Source: CAVRQM01 sp963756975
GTDB lineage: Bacteria > Pseudomonadota > Alphaproteobacteria > Acetobacterales > Acetobacteraceae
Length of the DNA: 64,000 nucleotides
Assembly (NCBI GenBank): GCA_963756975.1
Contig: CAVWPS010000002.1
Coordinates: 1,612,001-1,676,000, forward strand
Direction of reading: 5' to 3'
In this document: positions 45,949 through 54,451 of the stretch, piece after piece
Position numbering within the stretch: the first letter of the stretch is position 1
Layout of the letters: every line of letters starts with the position of its first letter
Program-made: the position numbers and the translations under genes
The notes under the pieces: generated by a model
What the model saw: the letters and a program-made list of their open reading frames with translations, nothing else
The model's database searches: none
Told to the model about the DNA's origin: nothing

Positions 45949-46406
45949 GGGCCGCCGAACAGCGCGTAGACGGCCCCGGTCACCGAGAGCAGCGACGAGA
46001 GCAGCATCATCCACGTCATGGCCCGCACGGTGGACGGAATCCAGCCGCCCCTGGTCGAGACGTGGAACTCGCGCTCGAACACCTCCATGTTGTCGTAGTA
46101 TTTGTTGGTCGCGAGCCGTAGCCGGTGGACGCTGACGGCCCCCGCGAGGCCGACGCCGACCGCGAAGGCGAAGGCGACGACCGCGATCGTGCGGTGCGCC
46201 GGAATTTGCAGGGTGCCGAAATACCAGAGGCCGCCGATGACGGTCGAGAAGATCGGCGGAATTTGGTAGAGGCTGTCGTTCAGGTTCGACAGCCGGGCCG
46301 CCTGCACGCGGTAGACGTCGAGCAGGCCGATCGAATCCGCGACGTTTTGTTCGATGTCCGGCACCTGCGCGATCTCCGACCGTTTTTGCGGGGTCGGGAG
46401 CCTCAT
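45945..46406 (-). CDS. small membrane protein of unknown function
   Basis: 153 residues. A helical N-terminal part (SIGLLDVYRVQAARLSNLND) is followed by two membrane segments (IFSTVIGGLWYFGTLQIPAH with TIAVVAFAFAVGVGLAG) and a third near the C-terminus (WMMLLSSLLSVTGAVYALFG). The ATG at 46406 overlaps the stop of the DUF2244 gene, giving a two-gene unit. Convergent with the XRE gene, overlapping by 4 bp. I do not recognise the family. Confidence 0.65.
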   Translation of the reverse strand: MRLPTPQKRSEIAQVPDIEQNVADSIGLLDVYRVQAARLSNLNDSLYQIPPIFSTVIGGLWYFGTLQIPAHRTIAVVAFAFAVGVGLAGAVSVHRLRLATNKYYDNMEVFEREFHVSTRGGWIPSTVRAMTWMMLLSSLLSVTGAVYALFGGP

Positions 46407-46921
46407 GCGTCCGCCCGCAACTGCGGGTTGTCGAACACCGGGAACCGCCACCGATACAATGCCGCGTCGAGCGCCGAGGCGAGATCCCGTTTTTCGTCCT
46501 CGCCGAGGCTGGCGCCCACCTCCTCGCGCACGTCACGGGCGACCAGCAGCAGCCGGGGGACCGAGCCGGGCCGCTCCTCCAGCACCACTTTCAGCCACGT
46601 CGCGGGCAGGGTGCGCTGGCTGCGGCGGCCCTTCGGGTCGGTGCGGCTGACGATCAGGCCCGAGGACGCGATCCGCACGACCTCGCTGGCCCGCGCGCCG
46701 AGCACGTTGACCCGCAACAGCACGGCGGCGAGCAGCAGTTCGAGCCCGGTGAAGCCGCCGACCGGCCAGGCACCCATGGCGATGAACACGCAGGCGTTGA
46801 TCGCGCACATCGAGCCGATCGCGCCGACCAGCCGGTTCAGTCCTTTGCGGGACAGCGAGCGGTGCGGGATGATGACGGCCTCGAACTGGACGGGCTCGTC
46901 GATGGTCGCGGCGTCGGTCAT
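46403..46921 (-). CDS. DUF2244 membrane protein
   Basis: 172 residues matching the DUF2244 pattern: PHRSLSRKGLNRLVGAIGS, GAWPVGGFTGLELLL and the C-terminal region with GASLGEDEKRDLASALDAAL. Two membrane segments (about 30-75), then a PH-like soluble domain. Often located near nth and cytochrome oxidase genes in alphaproteobacteria; here nth is divergent, 139 bp away. Role unknown. Confidence 0.75.
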   Translation of the reverse strand: MTDAATIDEPVQFEAVIIPHRSLSRKGLNRLVGAIGSMCAINACVFIAMGAWPVGGFTGLELLLAAVLLRVNVLGARASEVVRIASSGLIVSRTDPKGRRSQRTLPATWLKVVLEERPGSVPRLLLVARDVREEVGASLGEDEKRDLASALDAALYRWRFPVFDNPQLRADA

Positions 46922-47060
46922 CGCGCTCTCCGGGTCGCCAAGTCAGATGGATCGCGGCCGGCGCTTGTCACCGCGCGGCCCGGCACTAAACACTGCGCCT
47001 GTGCCGCCCCGTCCTGTCAAATCGTCCGAAGTCGCGCCGCCGCCGGAACAATCCCCGGCT

Positions 47061-47735
47061 ATGACCCTTCCGCAGGTCCGGCAGTTCGTCGAGGCGCTGG
47101 CCCGCGCCATGCCGGACCCGAAAACCGACCTCGCCTATTCGGACGCGTACGGGCTGCTGGTCGCGGTCGTGCTGTCCGCGCAGGCGACCGACGCCTCGGT
47201 CAACCGGGTGATGGAGCGGCTGGGCGAGGTGGCGCCGAACCCGGCGGCGATGGTGGCGCTGGGCGAAGCCGGGATCGCCGGGCATATCCGCACCATCGGG
47301 CTGTGGCAGGCCAAGGCGAAAAACGTTTTCGCGCTGAGCCGGGCGCTGATCGAGCAGCATGACGGTCTCGTCCCGGATAGCCGAGAGGCGCTGGAGGCGT
47401 TGCCGGGTGTCGGTCGAAAAACCGCGAACGTCGTGCTGAACGTCATTTTCGGGCAGGCGACCGTCGCGGTCGACACGCACGTCTTCCGCCTCGGCAACCG
47501 CACCGGCATCGCGCCCGGCAAGACGACGCGGGAGGTCGAGGACGGGCTGGTCGCGCGCATCCCGCCCGAGCTGCTGATGTCGGCGCACCACTGGCTGATC
47601 CTGCACGGCCGGTACGTGTGCAAGGCGCGAACGCCGGAATGTTTTCGGTGCGTCGCGGCGGAGCCGTGCCAGTACGCGCCGAAGACGCTGCCGGCGGTGG
47701 CCAAACCACCGCGCAAGGCTCGGGCCGCCTCATGA
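47061..47735 (+). CDS. nth: endonuclease III
   Basis: Bifunctional DNA glycosylase/AP lyase for oxidised pyrimidines. 224 residues. Helix-hairpin-helix with catalytic Lys (LPGVGRKTANVVLN), catalytic Asp in VAVDTHVFR, and the C-terminal [4Fe-4S] loop with spacing C-x6-C-x2-C-x5-C (CKARTPECFRCVAAEPC). The ATG at 47061 begins MTLPQVRQFVEAL. Stop overlaps the next ATG. Confidence 0.96.
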   Translation: MTLPQVRQFVEALARAMPDPKTDLAYSDAYGLLVAVVLSAQATDASVNRVMERLGEVAPNPAAMVALGEAGIAGHIRTIGLWQAKAKNVFALSRALIEQHDGLVPDSREALEALPGVGRKTANVVLNVIFGQATVAVDTHVFRLGNRTGIAPGKTTREVEDGLVARIPPELLMSAHHWLILHGRYVCKARTPECFRCVAAEPCQYAPKTLPAVAKPPRKARAAS

Positions 47736-48646
47736 AAAGCGTGGTCGATGGCTTTTCGGTGTTCCGCAATGCCGTCGCGATCCATGGCTGGGTGTTCGGC
47801 GCGGACGGACCGCCGCCGGAACTGGAATACCGGCCGCACATGGGCCGGCCGCACCGCTTCGCGCCCGATTGGTACGCGAGCGACGACGTGGCGGCGATCT
47901 ACGGCGAGGCCGCGGCAAGATGCCGGTTCGAGGCGATGTTGCCGGGACTGGGGGCCGCGGGGCGCGGGACGTTGTGGGCGGTTTCCGGGACAGCGGAGCC
48001 GGAGCTGCTGGCGACCCTCGGCGGCGGGTTGCGCTCGCCGGCGGACGAGGTGGCCGACACGTTCATCCGCGCGATCCGGATGGCCGAGCTGCCGCGCGTG
48101 CTGGAGGTCGGGTCGCGGGCGCGGTCGGGGACGACGCATCGCGACATGCTGCCGCCGCAGACCCGCTATTCCGGCTGCGACATCATGGCCGGGCCCAACG
48201 TGGACGTGGTGTGCGACGCGCACGCGCTGGCGGCCGCGTTCCCGGCCGGCGAGTTCGACGCGGTGATGGCGTATTCGGTGCTCGAACATCTGCTGATGCC
48301 GTGGAAGTTCGTGCTGGAGCTGAACAAGGTCATGGCGCCCGGGGCGCTCGGCCTGTTCTGCACCCACCAAAGCTGGCCGGTGCACGACGCGCCGTGGGAT
48401 TACTGGCGCTTTTCCGACCGGGCCTGGGCCGGCCTGCTGAACGAGGCGACCGGGTTCGAGGTGATTGCCGCGGCGATGGGCGACCCGGCCCACATCGTCG
48501 CCGCCCACCGGCGCGAGACGACGGCGTTCGGCTGGGCCCCGGAGGGGTTCCTGACCTCGAACGTGCTGTTCCGCAAGACCGGCGAGACGACGCTCGAATG
48601 GCCGGTCGATCTGGCGCGGATCGCGACCGACCCATATCCGGTGTGA
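47732..48646 (+). CDS. SAM-dependent methyltransferase with N-terminal GWA-like module
   Basis: 304 residues. The N-terminal about 100 residues (SVFRNAVAIHGWVFGADGPP, RCRFEAMLPGLG) resemble the GWA module of the GT4 gene at 37251. The C-terminal part is a methyltransferase core: RVLEVGSRARSGTTH, YSGCDIMAGPNVDVVCDAHA, FDAVMAYSVLEHLLMPWKF. The ATG at 47732 overlaps the nth stop (ATGA). Likely acts on surface glycans; inferred from the module only. Confidence 0.75.
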   Translation: MKSVVDGFSVFRNAVAIHGWVFGADGPPPELEYRPHMGRPHRFAPDWYASDDVAAIYGEAAARCRFEAMLPGLGAAGRGTLWAVSGTAEPELLATLGGGLRSPADEVADTFIRAIRMAELPRVLEVGSRARSGTTHRDMLPPQTRYSGCDIMAGPNVDVVCDAHALAAAFPAGEFDAVMAYSVLEHLLMPWKFVLELNKVMAPGALGLFCTHQSWPVHDAPWDYWRFSDRAWAGLLNEATGFEVIAAAMGDPAHIVAAHRRETTAFGWAPEGFLTSNVLFRKTGETTLEWPVDLARIATDPYPV

Positions 48647-49284
48647 TGGAAACGGGCGACATCCTCGGCGTGATCGACGTGCAGCCGACCTTCATGCCGG
48701 GCGGGGCACTGCCGGTCGTGGACGGGGCGGCCGTGGTGCCGGCGGTCAACCGCCTGCTCGCGACCCGGTTTTCGCGCGCGTTCGCGACGCAGGATTGGCA
48801 CCCGCCGGGCCACGTCTCGTTCGCGGCGACGCATGGCCTCGCCCCGTTCGCGACCATCGCGCTGCCGTCCGGCTTGGCGCAGGCGTTGTGGCCGGAGCAC
48901 GGGGTGGCCGGCAGCGGCGAGGCGGCGCTGCACCCGGACCTCGATCTGCGGAACGTCGAGATCGTGCTGCGGAAGGGCACCCGCGTCGACATGGACGGGT
49001 ATTCCGCATTCCACGACAACGACCGGACATCGTCCACCGGGCTCGCCGAGATGCTGCGGGCACGCGGCGTCACCCGGATCTTCTTCGCCGGGCTCGCGAC
49101 CGATTTCTGCGTCGGCTGGTCGGCCGAGGACGCGGCGCGGCTGGGGTTTCAGGCGGTGGTGATCGAGGATGCGTGCCGGGCGATCGACATGCCGGGACCG
49201 GACGGCACGACGCTCGATGTCATGCGGGCGCGCTGGAGCGCGGCCGGCGTGACCGTGACCACGATGGAAGCGGTGCTGGCCTAG
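48646..49284 (+). CDS. pncA: nicotinamidase
   Basis: Hydrolyses nicotinamide to nicotinate for NAD salvage. 212 residues. Catalytic triad Asp11 (VIDVQPTFMPGG), Lys about 110 (LRKGTRVDMDGYSAF) and Cys about 155 (GLATDFCVGWSAEDA), with metal-binding D/H residues in DWHPPGHVSF. Start overlaps the previous stop (TGATG). Converges with folD, overlapping by 4 bp. Confidence 0.93.
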   Translation: METGDILGVIDVQPTFMPGGALPVVDGAAVVPAVNRLLATRFSRAFATQDWHPPGHVSFAATHGLAPFATIALPSGLAQALWPEHGVAGSGEAALHPDLDLRNVEIVLRKGTRVDMDGYSAFHDNDRTSSTGLAEMLRARGVTRIFFAGLATDFCVGWSAEDAARLGFQAVVIEDACRAIDMPGPDGTTLDVMRARWSAAGVTVTTMEAVLA

Positions 49285-50120
49285 ACCCTTCGCGCCCGCG
49301 CGGCCTTCACCGTGTTGGCCAGCAGGCAGGCGATGGTCATCGGCCCGACCCCGCCCGGCACCGGCGTGATCGCGCCCGCGATGTCGGCCGCCGCCGGATC
49401 GACGTCGCCGGCCAGGGTGCCGTCATCGAGCCGGTTGATGCCGACGTCGATCACCGTCGCACCGGGCGCGATCCACTCCGCCCTCACGATGCCGGGTCGC
49501 CCGACGCCCGCGACGATGATTTCGGCGCGACGGCATTCTTCGGCGAGATCGCGGCTGCGGCTATGGGCCAGCGTCACCGTCGCGTCCGCCTGCGTCAGCA
49601 ACGCCGCCATCGGCTTGCCGACGATGGCCGAGCGCCCGAGCACGAGCGCCCGCCGCCCCGCGACCTCGATCCCGGCCCAGCGCAGCAGCCGCATGCAGCC
49701 CTGCGGCGTGCACGGCACCAGCGTATCCTGACCCTCGTGCAGCCGGCCGACGTTGAGGGGGTGGAAGCCGTCGACATCCTTCGCCGGATCGATCGCCTCG
49801 ATGATCTTGCGCGGCGAGACGTGCGGCGGGAGCGGAAGCTGGACGAGGATGCCGTCCACGTCGGGGTCGGCGTTGAGGCGGGCGATGGTCGCCAGCAGGT
49901 CGGCTTCGGCCGTATCGGCGGGCAGCAGCAGCGTGCGGGCGGAAATCCCGGCGGCGGCGGCGGCGCGGTCCTTGGTTCGGACGTAGACCTGGCTCGCCGG
50001 ATTGTCGCCGACCAGGACCACGACCAGCCCCGGCTTGAATGGTAGGCCGGCGACCTCGGCTGCGATCTCGGCGCGCAGGGTCGCGGCGAGCGCGCGGCCG
50101 TCGAGCAGGCGGGCGGTCAC
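49281..50120 (-). CDS. folD: methylenetetrahydrofolate dehydrogenase/cyclohydrolase
   Basis: Bifunctional one-carbon enzyme interconverting 5,10-methylene- and 10-formyl-THF. 279 residues. Active-site Lys in YVRTKDRAA, GILVQLPLPPH, DVDGFHPLNVGRL, NADP site VLGRSAIVGKPMAALL and C-terminal TPVPGGVGPMTIA. Starts 4 bp inside the yggT-like stop. Confidence 0.96.
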   Translation of the reverse strand: MTARLLDGRALAATLRAEIAAEVAGLPFKPGLVVVLVGDNPASQVYVRTKDRAAAAAGISARTLLLPADTAEADLLATIARLNADPDVDGILVQLPLPPHVSPRKIIEAIDPAKDVDGFHPLNVGRLHEGQDTLVPCTPQGCMRLLRWAGIEVAGRRALVLGRSAIVGKPMAALLTQADATVTLAHSRSRDLAEECRRAEIIVAGVGRPGIVRAEWIAPGATVIDVGINRLDDGTLAGDVDPAAADIAGAITPVPGGVGPMTIACLLANTVKAARARRV

Positions 50121-50434
50121 AGGACCAGCGGGCTGAGATTGCCTGTCAGCAGCGACTCATACAGCCGGGCCAGCACGGCCTGCGCGATCCAGATCAGGAC
50201 GAACAGCACGATCGGGCTCAGGTCGATGCCGCCCAGATTCGGCATCATCCGGCGGATCGGCCGCAGCGCCGGCTCGGTGATCCGGTACAGGAAGTCGCCG
50301 ACCGTCCAGACGAACCGGTTGCGGCGGTCGACAACCCCGAACGAGACGAGGTTGGTCAGCACGATGGCGATGATGACGATCCACTTGTAGGCGTTCAGCG
50401 CCCACTGAAGGACGTCGTAGATGATGGTGATCAA
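50117..50434 (-). CDS. YggT-family membrane protein
   Basis: 105-residue protein with two membrane segments (YKWIVIIAIVLTNLVSFGVV and SPIVLFVLIWIAQAVLARL) flanking the conserved YRITEPALRPIRRMMPNLGGIDLS loop. The TTG at 50434 is chosen: GGAG lies 10 nt upstream and the longer frame has no family similarity. Cotranscribed with folD. Proposed family roles include osmotic stress and cell-division site proteins. Confidence 0.82.
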   Translation of the reverse strand: MITIIYDVLQWALNAYKWIVIIAIVLTNLVSFGVVDRRNRFVWTVGDFLYRITEPALRPIRRMMPNLGGIDLSPIVLFVLIWIAQAVLARLYESLLTGNLSPLVL

Positions 50435-50498
50435 GGTCGGTCTCCGATGCGCGCGCACCCTAGTGGCGGCCGGATGACGCGGCAACATTGCGGGCCGC

Positions 50499-50527
50499 TT
50501 GACGGATCGGGACGCGCCGACCATGGT
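50499..50527 (+). promoter_or_regulatory. candidate promoter of tRNA-Ala
   Basis: TTGACG (50499-50504), 17-bp spacer, CATGGT (50522-50527), 18 bp before the tRNA. The -35 is strong, the -10 weak. Confidence 0.35.
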
Positions 50528-50544
50528 GCGCCGCGCCCACGGGC

Positions 50545-50620
50545 GGGGCTGTAGCTCAGTTGGGAGAGCGCCTCGTTCGCAATGAGGAGGTCAGCGGTTC
50601 GATCCCGCTCAGCTCCACCA
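50545..50620 (+). tRNA. tRNA-Ala (anticodon CGC)
   Basis: 76 nt, folding as a complete cloverleaf with an encoded 3' CCA. Acceptor stem GGGGCTG/CAGCTCC includes the G3:U70 wobble that specifies alanine. D-arm GCTCAGTTGGGAGAGC. The anticodon loop TTCGCAA gives anticodon CGC (codon GCG). T-arm GGTTCGATCC. A single isolated tRNA, not part of an rRNA operon. Confidence 0.96.
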
Positions 50621-50638
50621 CTCCCGCCCCGTGGCCGC

Positions 50639-51265
50639 CTAAACCCGCAGATTGAACGCTATCGAAATCCGTTCGGCCGTCCCTCGGTACGGTCGCACCT
50701 GGTGCTGCAGCCAGGACGGGAACACGAACAGCAGGCCGGGGCGCGGCGCGATCGTCTCGGTCATGCCGGCCGACAGCCCCCCGGCGTAGGCGAGCGTCGG
50801 GGCGAGCATCGCGGGGGCCGGCCCGCGCGGGTCCAGCATCTCGAATCCGCCGCCCAGCGCCGGATCGTCCGCCGCGCCGCCGTCGTCGACGTAATACGTG
50901 CCGGACCAGAAGGCGCCGGGGTGGTAGTGGCAGAAATTGCTGTCGCCCGGCCCGTTCACGTTGGCCCAGGCGGTCGCGATCCACTCCGGCCTGACCATGC
51001 CGCCCTCGCGGTCGCGGGTGAGGTGGTTCGCGACCGCGCGCGCCATGTCCATCACCTCGGCCGCGCGCGGGCCACCCCAAACGAGCAGGTCGCGCTCCGA
51101 ATGCCAGCCGCCGGCGTTCGACGCCCGCATCGACGGCGCGCTGGCGCGGCGCGCGAGGATCACCGCCCGCAGTTCGGCGTTGCGGGCGGCGCTGTCCGGG
51201 GTCGCGACGGCCGCGACCGGCGTCGCGAACAGGTCGCGTGTGGCGATGCTCAGCGTGGTCGGCAT
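50639..51265 (-). CDS. putative 2OG-Fe(II) oxygenase-like protein (TIGR02466 type)
   Basis: 208 residues with a double-stranded beta-helix pattern: FCHYHPGAFWSGTYYVDDGG, then PGLLFVFPSWLQHQVRPYRG and ERISIAFNL. Candidate iron ligands are the His of CHYHPGA and the His of WLQHQV. The family is assigned as putative 2-oxoglutarate oxygenase; activity is unproven. Confidence 0.75.
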   Translation of the reverse strand: MPTTLSIATRDLFATPVAAVATPDSAARNAELRAVILARRASAPSMRASNAGGWHSERDLLVWGGPRAAEVMDMARAVANHLTRDREGGMVRPEWIATAWANVNGPGDSNFCHYHPGAFWSGTYYVDDGGAADDPALGGGFEMLDPRGPAPAMLAPTLAYAGGLSAGMTETIAPRPGLLFVFPSWLQHQVRPYRGTAERISIAFNLRV

Positions 51266-51451
51266 GATCGCGGGATAGCCGAGTTGTTGCGTGGAAGCGA
51301 TGTTTGGTCATTGCCCGCGCGTAAGTTCGTCCCTAGCGTCTCGCCCGAAGCCGGCGCGACAGTCGTTCGGACAGAAAGGGGGGCCACGGATGACTCGTGA
51401 TGTGATCGCGCGGCAGGACATCTGACCTTCGTTCTCGACCGGATCGAGCGG

Positions 51452-52522
51452 TTGGCGGGGCCCGAGCGCGTCCTGCACCCGATCGACCTCGCACTCGACG
51501 GCGGCTCGATCAACACGCTCCTGGGCCCGATCCGCGCCGGCAAGACGTCGCTGATGCGCGTCATGGCCGGGCTCGACCCGCCGACATCGGGCCGCATCAT
51601 CGACGACGGCACCGACATCACCCGTGTCGACGTCCGCAAGCGCAGCGTGTCGATGGTCTACCAGCAGTTCATCAACTACCCGAGCTTCACGGTTTACCGG
51701 AACATCGCCTCGCCGCTCGTGGTGGCCGGGGTGATGAACAAGCGCGACCGCGACGCGCGCGTTCGCGACATGGCCGAGCGGCTCGGCCTCACGCCGTATC
51801 TGACGCGCCTGCCGGGCGAGTTGTCGGGCGGCCAGCAGCAGCGGGTCGCGTTGGCCCGCGCCATGGTCAAGGACAGCCGCCTGCTGCTGCTCGACGAGCC
51901 GCTGGTCAACCTCGACTACAAGCTGCGGGAGGATCTGCGGGCCGAGATGCGCGAGCTGTTCCAGGGCAGCGAGCGCATCGTGGTCTACGCGACGACCGAG
52001 CCGCAGGAGGCGCTGATGCTCGGCGGGCGCACGATCGTCATGCGCGAGGGCCGCATCGTGCAGCAGGGGCCCGCGTTGACCGTGTACCGCGCACCCGCGA
52101 CGATCGAGGCGGCGCGGCTGATCAGCGATCCGGCGATGAACTTCTTCGGCGGCGTGATCGCGGACGGGCTCATCCGCCTCGACGGCGACGTGACGCTGGC
52201 GACGCCCGCGAATTTCAACGGCCTCGCGAACGGCCGCTACACGTTCGGCCTGCACGCGGCACACCTGTCGCTGCGCCCGGTGCCGGACGGGTGCGCGCTT
52301 CCGGTGGTGATCGAACTGGCCGAGATCAACGGCTCGGAGACGCTGCTGCACGCGCGCCATCACGACACGGCGCTGCTGTTGCAGGCGGAGGGGATCCATC
52401 CGGCGACGATCGGCGCGCACGCGACGTTCGGCTTCGATCGCGCGCGTCTTTACGCGTTCGGCACCGACGGCGCGCTGGCCCGGGCACCCGCCTTCGCGGA
52501 GGGTGGCGATGGCGCGCATTAA
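51452..52522 (+). CDS. glpS: glycerol-type ABC importer ATPase 1 (GlpS-like)
   Basis: ABC ATPase of a carbohydrate/glycerol importer. Walker A LLGPIRAGKTSL, Q-loop VYQQFINYPS, canonical signature LSGGQQQRVALARAM and Walker B LLLLDEPLVNLD. The switch (H-loop) His is replaced: YATTEPQEAL instead of VTHD. The C-terminal TOBE-like domain follows. The visible start is TTG 51452, but the first strand (LTFVLDRIERLAG) begins at CTG 51422 with AGGA just upstream, so the true start may be CTG or a miscalled ATG. First gene of a six-gene operon matching rhizobial glpSTPQUV. Confidence 0.85.
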   Translation: MAGPERVLHPIDLALDGGSINTLLGPIRAGKTSLMRVMAGLDPPTSGRIIDDGTDITRVDVRKRSVSMVYQQFINYPSFTVYRNIASPLVVAGVMNKRDRDARVRDMAERLGLTPYLTRLPGELSGGQQQRVALARAMVKDSRLLLLDEPLVNLDYKLREDLRAEMRELFQGSERIVVYATTEPQEALMLGGRTIVMREGRIVQQGPALTVYRAPATIEAARLISDPAMNFFGGVIADGLIRLDGDVTLATPANFNGLANGRYTFGLHAAHLSLRPVPDGCALPVVIELAEINGSETLLHARHHDTALLLQAEGIHPATIGAHATFGFDRARLYAFGTDGALARAPAFAEGGDGAH

Positions 52523-53579
52523 GCTCGACGGCATCGCCCACAGCTACCGTCTCAATCCGTCGCGCCCGGAGCATTACGCGCTCCGCCCCCTCGATCTCGT
52601 GTGGGAGGATGGCGGGGCCTACGCGCTGCTGGGTCCGTCCGGTTCGGGCAAAAGCACGCTGCTGAACATCCTGTCCGGTCTGGTGCGGCCGTCGCAGGGG
52701 CGGCTGCTGTTCGACGGGCGTGATGTCACCGACCTCGACACGCGCGCGCGCAACATCGCGCAGGTGTTCCAGTTCCCGGTCATCTACGACACGATGACGG
52801 TCTACCAGAACCTCGCCTTTCCGCTCCGCAACCGCCGCGTGCCGGCGGCCGACGTGCGAAAGCGGGTCGAAACGGTGGCCGCGATCCTGGAACTGACGGA
52901 GACGCTCGGGCGGCGCGCGTCGGGGCTGACGGCGGACGCGAAGCAGCGCATTTCGATGGGGCGCGGCCTGGTCCGCACCGATGTCGCGGCGATCCTGTTC
53001 GACGAGCCGCTGACGGTGATCGACCCGGCGCTGAAATGGCGCTTGCGGCGGCAGCTGAAGCAGATCCACGCCGAACTGGGTCTCACACTGATCTACGTCA
53101 CCCACGACCAGACCGAGGCGCTGACGTTCGCCGACCGCGTCGTGGTGATGGATCAGGGCGCGATCCTGCAGCAGGGCACGCCGCAGGATCTGTTCGAGGA
53201 TCCGGCGCACGTGTTCGTCGGCCATTTCATCGGCAGTCCGGGGATGAACCTGATGCCGTGCACGCTCGACGACGGCGCGGCGGTGCTGGGCGATCAGCGC
53301 GTGCCGGTCGCCGTTCCCGCCGGCTGCACCGGGCCGTTCACGCTCGGCATCCGGCCGGAATTCGTCGGCCTGCACGAGCAGGGTGACGCGACCGCCGTGC
53401 GCGTCGCGATCGAGCGGGTCGAGCCGCTCGGCGGCTACCAGCTGCTGCACGCGCGGCTCGGCGCCAACAGGATTGCCATCAAGGCCGATCCGGAAGCGCT
53501 GATCCCGGTCGGCGAGCGCGCGGTGTGGCTGCCGGAGCGGCACGTGAAAATGTATTCGGACGGGCGGCTCGTGGCATGA
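52509..53579 (+). CDS. glpT: glycerol-type ABC importer ATPase 2 (GlpT-like)
   Basis: 356-residue ABC ATPase. Walker A LLGPSGSGKSTLL, Q-loop VFQFPVIYDT, Walker B AILFDEPLTVID and H-loop YVTHDQTEAL are intact. The signature is degenerate: ASGLTADAKQRISMGRGL in place of LSGGQ. Overlaps glpS by 14 bp and the next gene by 4 bp. Pairs with GlpS so that one composite ATP site is complete and the other is not. Confidence 0.87.
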   Translation: MARIKLDGIAHSYRLNPSRPEHYALRPLDLVWEDGGAYALLGPSGSGKSTLLNILSGLVRPSQGRLLFDGRDVTDLDTRARNIAQVFQFPVIYDTMTVYQNLAFPLRNRRVPAADVRKRVETVAAILELTETLGRRASGLTADAKQRISMGRGLVRTDVAAILFDEPLTVIDPALKWRLRRQLKQIHAELGLTLIYVTHDQTEALTFADRVVVMDQGAILQQGTPQDLFEDPAHVFVGHFIGSPGMNLMPCTLDDGAAVLGDQRVPVAVPAGCTGPFTLGIRPEFVGLHEQGDATAVRVAIERVEPLGGYQLLHARLGANRIAIKADPEALIPVGERAVWLPERHVKMYSDGRLVA

Positions 53580-54451
53580 AACCGATCCGGCATTCGGCTT
53601 GGTTCCTGGTGACGCCGGTGCTGATCGTCGTGCTGTTCAGCGCGGTGATCCCGCTGATGACGGTCGTCAATTATTCGGTGCAGGATCTGCTCGGCCCGGA
53701 CCGGCACGTGTTCGTCGGCACCGAGTGGTTCAGCGACACGCTCGGCGACCCGGAACTGCAGCGGGCGTTGCTGCGACAGGTGATCTTCTCTGGCTCGGTC
53801 CTGCTGATCGAAATCCCGCTCGGTCTGGGCCTCGCGCTGGTGATGCCGCGTCGCGGGTTCGCGGCGTCCCTCGCCCTCGTGCTGCTCGGATTGCCGCTGC
53901 TGATCCCGTGGAACGTGGTCGGCACGATCTGGCAGATCTTCGGCCGCGCCGATGTGGGCCTCGGCGGCTGGTTCATGAATTCGGTTCTCGGCATCGACTA
54001 CAACTACGCGCTGCATCCGCTCGACGCGTGGCTGACGCTGCTGCTGCTCGACGTGTGGCACTGGACGCCGCTGGTCGTGCTGCTGTGCTACGCCGGACTG
54101 CGCTCGATCCCCGACGCGTTCTACCAGGCGGCGGCGGTCGACGGCGCGTCGACGTGGTCGGTGTTTCGCTACGTGCAGTTGCCGAAGCTGCGCGGCGTGC
54201 TGACGATCGCGATCCTGCTGCGCTTCATGGACAGCTTCGTCATCTACACCGAGCCGTTCGTGCTGACCGGCGGCGGCCCCGGCGACAGCACGACGTTCCT
54301 GTCGGAGTTCCTGACCAAACTGGCGCTCGGTCAGTCCGACCTCGGACCGGCGGCGGCGTTCTCGATCATCTATTATCTCATCATCCTGCTGTGCAGCTGG
54401 CTGTTCTACACGGCGCTGAACGCGCAGGGCCGCGCGGAGGGCATTACGTGA
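53576..54451 (+). CDS. glpP: ABC permease 1 (GlpP-like)
   Basis: 291-residue inner-membrane permease of the MalF/UgpA type, six membrane segments. The EAA loop reads YQAAAVDGASTWSVFRYVQLPKL. Starts MKPIRHSAWFLVTPVLIVVL at the ATG overlapping the glpT stop (ATGA). Confidence 0.88.
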   Translation: MKPIRHSAWFLVTPVLIVVLFSAVIPLMTVVNYSVQDLLGPDRHVFVGTEWFSDTLGDPELQRALLRQVIFSGSVLLIEIPLGLGLALVMPRRGFAASLALVLLGLPLLIPWNVVGTIWQIFGRADVGLGGWFMNSVLGIDYNYALHPLDAWLTLLLLDVWHWTPLVVLLCYAGLRSIPDAFYQAAAVDGASTWSVFRYVQLPKLRGVLTIAILLRFMDSFVIYTEPFVLTGGGPGDSTTFLSEFLTKLALGQSDLGPAAAFSIIYYLIILLCSWLFYTALNAQGRAEGIT

